Below, in pieces: positions 59,891 through 64,000 of a stretch of DNA of 64,000 bases. This DNA is from Isochrysis galbana (lineage: Eukaryota > Haptophyta > Isochrysidales > Isochrysidaceae): the NCBI GenBank assembly GCA_018136815.1, contig CM030933.1, forward strand, positions 5,844,282 through 5,908,281, read 5' to 3'. The notes below the pieces were generated by a model. That model saw only the letters and a list, made by a program, of their open reading frames with translations, had not been told where the DNA came from and did no database searches. A program made the translations under genes and the position numbers. Position 1 is the stretch's first letter, and every line of letters starts with the position of its first letter.

Positions 59891-61041
59891 AAGGTTCACG
59901 CCGTGCGTTCACTCTTTCCGCGGGGGAACTCTGGGCGCGGAGGGCGGGCGGGAACCCTGGGGGCACCCCCTGGGACCGGGGGGATTATTACAGTATACGG
60001 CGATAACACTAACGTAAACAGCTGGGCTGTCTCGCCTATCTCTCCCCTGACGAATTGGGATGGCCCTTAGGGCCTGAGGGCAATGAGGAAGGTGGCAAGC
60101 CGGCGGCAGGCGCGGCTGAGGAGACGGCTTCGGAGACGATGACGGGCTGAAGCCCGTCAGCAGAGGAAGGCGGGCAGGCGGGCTTGAGCGAGGGCGAGGA
60201 CGGCGGCGAGAACGACATGGAACGAGCGGCGAGAGGCGAGGGCGAGTGAGAGGAGGGCTGTGATGGCAGGGGCTGGCGAGGCGAGGCGAGTTTGTTGGGT
60301 ACGAGTGTTACGAGAGCGAGAGCGACGAGAGCGAGAACGACGGCGGATGACGACTGGCGACAGGACGACGGACAACGACACCCAGGAAAACACCCCGACT
60401 CTCGCCTCACGACTTTCTCACATAACTCGACTGAAATCAAACCCAAACACTCCGATCAGACAACAACGGACGACGATCAAAGGGCGATCTGTCGGCGATC
60501 TTGTCTGGAACGGGAATCGCACCATAACGGAATCGAGGGGCAATCTTGCTACGCAGGATTCCAAGAGACCTACCAAATAAGACGAAAGGAGTGCGATGTG
60601 CCTAAGGGGGAGATGCGAAGAGGTCGCAAATTAAACCTGATTGCCCCCAGAAGCAGATAAAGAACCGCAGGGGAGATAGCAAATTAAACCTATTTGCGAG
60701 GCGCCTGGGAGGAAGAAAGAAAGGTGGGGAAACTTCCCTTTTCTTTCGAGAGAAAGAGAGAGGGCGCTCCACAACCCACGATCCCATGCATCCAAGCGAA
60801 GCTTTTGACCGAGAACGAGAACGAGAGAATTATAACGATAAATACCGAACGACGAAGAGAAGAGCGAAGCCTAACGAGTGTCGATTCGCGAATGCGACAT
60901 CCCCCCACCCCCCGTTCCCCCCCCCTTCCCCCTCCCTTCGCCTCTCACCGACCTACCAGAGAGAGAAGGCCCCTACTGCCTGCCTCCCTCCTCCCTCCTC
61001 GCTCACCCTCCAGCTCTCTCCTCGCCCTCGTCTTCCTCACG
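59891..61041. other. Spacer with A-rich tract and CT-rich leader
   Basis: 60136-60153 is a GACGGGCT-GA-AGCCCGTC hairpin. 60250-60720 is A-rich and purine-biased and shares the GGGGAGATAGCAAATTAAAC-type box with 30040, so it may be a second old retroelement-leader remnant. 60900-61020 is C-rich leader for the next frame. Confidence 0.35.
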
Positions 61042-61965
61042 ATGGTGGCGACTCGGCGCGCATCGGTACGGTCCTCCGTCCTCTCGTCTCGTGCTCCTGC
61101 TCGCTGGTTTCGTTCGACTCGCTCGACACGGCCACCTGTCGACTGGACGCCAAGCGCAAGCGCTGCTCGCACGACTCGTTCCTCCTCCTGCTCCAATGGC
61201 GCGGCGGAGGAGGCGGAGCCTGTTCGCGTTCCTGATGCCGAGGAGGAGGCCCTTTCCCCGACCGAGGAGGCCACCATCACCACCACCGACGAGGACCCCG
61301 GGCCTGTGGGAGGAGAAGAGAAGAACGAGAACAGTGCGTCGGACGCTCCAGGCCTTCTTCTTCCCATCGCGCCGGCTGCGGAGGTCGAGGAGCCAGCGGA
61401 GTCGATGGAGGAGGTCGTGACCGCCTACGCGCTCGCTCTCACCGAGGACAAGGAAGCCGAGGCGGACGACGAGGAGACGGAGAAGGCGGAGAAGGAGAAG
61501 ACGGCTGCGTCCGACGCACCAGTCGGAGAAGTCTTCTTCACTCGGTTCGAGGAGGCCACGCAGCTGGAAGGGTGGGCTCGACGGGGACGCGTACGCGCCG
61601 ATCAGCAGCAAGGTGCTGCTGCGCAACGTGCCGCTCGCGCGCTGGCCCGAGGCGGTCCCGCACTGGCTGGTGCACGGCCGGGTGGGTCGGGCGCACTCGT
61701 ACCCGACTCCCGAGGCGGCGCTGCGCGCCGCGGCGCTCGCCAACGCCGACGACGAGGCCGCCGACGGGCCGCCGTGTGCCCTGGTGCGAGGCGAGCGCGC
61801 GGTTGCGCTCAGCGCGTTCGCGGCGGTGGTTGGGGACGGGGCGGCGGCCGCAGCCGCCGCATTGCCCGACACCTTTTACGTGGTGCGCCACCGGCAGCTG
61901 CCCACGCAGGAGGGACACCTGGAGGTGGTATATGCGCCGCTGTTCTACGTCTCTTCATCGGGGAC
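61042..61965 (+). pseudogene. Acidic hypothetical gene, interrupted
   Basis: ATG 61042 (MVATRRASVRSSVLSSRAPA) starts a basic, Ser/Arg-rich leader, followed by a Glu/Asp/Ala-rich stretch with EEVVTAYALALTEDKEAEAD, then VGEVFFTRFEEATQLEG. At about 61572 the protein-like reading moves to the next frame: DGDAYAPISSKVLLRNVPLA, RWPEAVPHWLVHGRVGRAHS, LPDTFYVVRHRQLPTQEGHL, EVVYAPLFYVSS. A GT...AG pair (GTGGGC...GATCAG, 34 nt, near 61573-61606) would restore the frame, but it is very short for an intron, so a frameshift is as likely. The sequence then runs into the short R7 piece and the duplicated MGQYF segment without its own stop. The leader could be a targeting peptide. No family recognised. Confidence 0.4.
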
Positions 61966-62088
61966 GGCGTGTGGAAACTTCCATGCGCACGGCGTGCACG
62001 CATCTGGAACTCCAGAGAGTCTCCCAGGCATCTTTCCACACCTCGCTCTCCTCTTCCCCTCCTCCTCCACAAGCCTCGCTCCTTCGAC

Positions 62089-62667
62089 ATGGGCCAGTAC
62101 TTTGTCTTCATCGCCAAGCGACTCGGTCACCGCACCTACGAGGAGATCCGCGCCCCAGCCTTCAAGTTCTGCGAACACATGGAGGAGGGCATGAGCGGCG
62201 CCATCCTGGCGATGCTGCTCGTCACAGCCTCTGGCATGGGCCGTGGGTGTGGAGACTTCCGCGTGGACCTGGCCAAGGAACGCTACCCGTCAATGTGGGC
62301 ACTCATCAAGCCATACATGGGCCGTTGGTGCAAGGCAACCCTCATGCTCGTCGGCGACTACTCTGACGAGTACGACAAGATCCCAATCCCAAAGACCAGA
62401 TACATTGGAGAGCAAGCCGCCGTCGCGTATCTCTGCATGGAATACATCACGGCGGTCGCGTACGCTGAAGCGGATCCCATGGTGCAAGTGCGCCGAGCAG
62501 CTGGCAAACTCTTCATGCAGAACAAGGAGGCCGTCCTCGCACGCATCACGGATCTCGCCACCCAAGATCAGCCGAGCGACATCGTCGCCTGCCAGAAGAA
62601 CGACATCGAGAATAAGATCGAGGAGGAGGTGTGCGAGAAAATGACGAAAAGGATGAAAACTCAGTAG
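62089..62667 (+). CDS. MGQYF...GDY family protein, whole copy
   Basis: 192 residues from ATG 62089. The layout matches a family of small proteins known from fungi and some bacteria that begin MGQYW/F. It has an MGQYFVFIAKRL start, a KFCEHMEEGMSGAILAMLLV helix with MGRGCGDFRVD after it (the family's (R)GGGDF), then MGRWCKATLMLVGDYSDEYD (the family's G-R-W...LVGDY) near residue 70-95. A helical C-terminus ends ENKIEEEVCEKMTKRMKTQ. The function of the family is not known to me; it has no membrane or signal segment, so it is likely cytosolic. The 5' side carries an R7 piece and a candidate acceptor (TCTCCCAG near 62025), so an upstream non-coding exon is possible. The first 175 codons are duplicated at 52711. 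Confidence 0.7.
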   Translation: MGQYFVFIAKRLGHRTYEEIRAPAFKFCEHMEEGMSGAILAMLLVTASGMGRGCGDFRVDLAKERYPSMWALIKPYMGRWCKATLMLVGDYSDEYDKIPIPKTRYIGEQAAVAYLCMEYITAVAYAEADPMVQVRRAAGKLFMQNKEAVLARITDLATQDQPSDIVACQKNDIENKIEEEVCEKMTKRMKTQ

Positions 62668-62689
62668 CTTTGGGGTTACCGTGTGTTTT

Positions 62690-62822
62690 GGGTTAGATTC
62701 ATTGATTAGCTTTGTACTCAAATAATACAATGGAGACTGGTTGAAAAAGAAAACATGCACCTCTGGGTGAAAAAAAAACAATAACCTGGCCCTCTTTTGA
62801 CGGAACGCGACTTTCGATCTTA
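62690..62822 (-). repeat. R8 repeat, copy 2
   Basis: Reverse complement of 42700-42865: GATTAGCTTTGTACTCAAAT, CTGGGTGAAAAAAAAACA and CTCTTTTGACGGAACGCGAC. It begins within 40 bp of the MGQYF gene stop, so it may form part of its 3' UTR. A diverged box (CTTTCGACAGAACGCGACC) follows at 62902-62920. Confidence 0.65.
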
Positions 62823-62939
62823 ATTTTGAACCTATACTATTTACAGTCATACTATACTTCACACTTCACGGGATGCAAAAAAAAACTATTCGCATGGTCC
62901 TCTTTCGACAGAACGCGACCTCAACCTCAACAAAGAAGA

Positions 62940-63335
62940 ACGGCCCTTACTCTTACCAGCTCGCGCCGTGTAAGGGCAACTCAGGGGGCAGTGGAGGCTG
63001 GGGGCTCAGCTCCTGCTCCTGGCCCCCCCCGGCTCTCCCACGCTCGCCTCGCTGGCCATAGGAGCTGCCCAAAGGCCCCTTATGCCTCGCGACCAGGGAC
63101 AGGGGCCTGACAAGGGGGAAGTCAGCTCGAGGGCAGGCCCATTGCGGGCGTGGGATTGCGACTCGCGGCCCGCGGCCACAAGGGGTCTGGGCTGGAGCAT
63201 AATGTGTGCCCAGCCCCTGCCAGAGGGCAGGGGCTGGGGTTGATGGTACTTGCCCACCCGGGGGGTGTCCGCGATGGAGTGAGGGGAGCGCGAGCCCCCC
63301 ATTGACCCCTATTAATAAAAGTAGGTTGAAACAAT
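62940..63335 (-). repeat. R2-related repeat, diverged 5' part
   Basis: Reverse complement similar to 18543-18870 at about 75-80% by eye. It includes the same CCCAGCCCCTGCC hairpin stem (63210-63239), GTGTCCGCGATGGAG and CATTGACCCC then TAAAAGTAGGTTG. It is older than the two long copies. Confidence 0.65.
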
Positions 63336-63783
63336 ATACTAGTACTAGTAGTAAGACTAAAGATATTCAGCTTGCTTCTAGCCGCCCTCCCCCCCTTTTC
63401 AGAGCCGCCACGCCAAAGACATTCAACTATTCTGCTTGCTTTAGCCGCCGCCCCCCACGGCTCCGGCCGCCCATGTTACTAGACCACGCACCATGCACTA
63501 GGGCTGAGGGATGAATGAGAGCAGTAGTGCGATGGTGCGTGAACGTAAATGAGAAAGGGCATCATGTCGGAATACATCACAGTGCCCGACAATCGGATTC
63601 GTGGGTGCTCAAGATCGTTCAAAGTACATCCGGGCCGCACATGTCGCTGAGTGGAGTTTGGTTGAGCATTGCCATACAGAGATCCTGACGCCCATTGAGT
63701 CGTACCGAGCACTTGCAGGCGTACCAAGATTCGCCGGTGTTGTTGAACGCGTCTGGGGGATGTACCCTCTTGTAGTGCTATGA
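63336..63783. other. Spacer, no supported gene
   Basis: Contains a CTAGTACTAGTAG step (63339-63351). The short frames at 63479-63787 and 63601-63783 overlap on opposite strands and have no family. Confidence 0.35.
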
Positions 63784-63999
63784 TCATGGTGACCTCCTTT
63801 TGCCCCCTCCACCTTTTCCCTTCCCCTTGTGGCTGCCACGACCCCTACCACCACGGCCTTTGCCGCTCTCCTCGGCTTCGCAGAGATCGCGTAATAGGGT
63901 GTCGGTTCTGAGGCAACCTTCATGCACCAACGAGCCGTCGGGAAGGGGCGAGTAGTTTCGATGGAATTCTACTTTAAGCACTCGACAGTCGACGCTTGG
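63784..63999 (-). CDS. C-terminal part of a gene entering from the right
   Basis: The minus strand is open from the window edge: VDCRVLKVEFHRNYSPLPDG, SLVHEGCLRTDTLLRDLCEA, then a Gly/Lys/Arg-rich tail GKGRGGRGRGSHKGKGKGGG and a stop at 63784. Only about 72 residues are visible and the start lies outside the window. The tail is like RGG/GK-rich RNA-binding C-termini, but the folded part is too short to classify. Confidence 0.5.
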   Translation of the reverse strand, partial: PSVDCRVLKVEFHRNYSPLPDGSLVHEGCLRTDTLLRDLCEAEESGKGRGGRGRGSHKGKGKGGGGKRRSP

Positions 64000-64000
64000 A

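Noticed and set aside
59581-60006. 141-codon frame across the 171-bp array
   Set aside because: The repeated peptide simply follows the DNA repeat period (171 is a multiple of three), and nothing else supports coding.

Overview
This window is nuclear DNA from a GC-rich eukaryote. Genes are monocistronic-looking, mostly intronless or with one short GT-AG intron (75 to 293 nt where I could place them), and separated by repeat-filled spacers. There are no Shine-Dalgarno sites, operons, CRISPR arrays or rRNA genes. A 51-residue protein resembling plant TOM5, a DUF501 protein with a targeting-like leader and an algal/plant-type LINE reverse transcriptase remnant point to an alga or a close relative. 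I cannot name the lineage.

Gene content, left to right: a TOM5-like import subunit (1855-2010) followed 5 bp later by a DUF501 protein (2016-3110); a duplicated cytochrome b561-like piece (4303-4702); a TLDc-domain gene (5966-7174, minus); a mucin-like type I membrane protein (7497-9098, minus) divergent from a Dus1-type tRNA-dihydrouridine synthase (9466-10614); a disordered protein (14426-15928, minus); a small acidic protein with a PP1-docking-like motif (21358-22401, minus); a large acidic disordered protein (24007-26781); a secreted SMP-30-like beta-propeller (33913-34860, minus) divergent from an HMA-fold protein without the CxxC motif (35185-35511); an HHCC-type fragment and a small hypothetical (36325-37316); prefoldin subunit 4 (38353-38811); an aldo/keto reductase with a long N-terminal extension (40476-42456, minus); a 1778-residue coiled-coil protein (45761-51234, minus); a protein with two cyclic-nucleotide-binding-like domains (54932-58023); a short basic protein (58184-58582); and two copies of an 'MGQYF' family gene, one whole (62089-62667) and one truncated (52711-53236).

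Between the genes lie several unnamed repeat families that I label R1 to R9. R1 is a short element with GTCACTCAC inverted ends. R2 is about 0.9 kb with a fixed 3' end and a strong internal hairpin. R3 has inverted ends of about 35 bp. R4, R5, R6, R8 and R9 are dispersed repeats. R7 is a 171-bp unit, tandem at 59340-59890 and degenerate beside the duplicated gene. There is also a 482-bp hAT-type MITE with a perfect 8-bp target duplication, a LINE remnant, a 132-bp direct-repeat pair, and many G or C homopolymer runs up to about 45 nt.

The genes are housekeeping (import, tRNA modification, chaperone, oxidoreductase), signalling or structural, and do not form one pathway. The most unusual points are the 5-bp TOM5/DUF501 spacing, the 100% identical gene duplication set among R7 and R2 repeats, and the family of repeats that keep exact ends or stems while their bodies drift.
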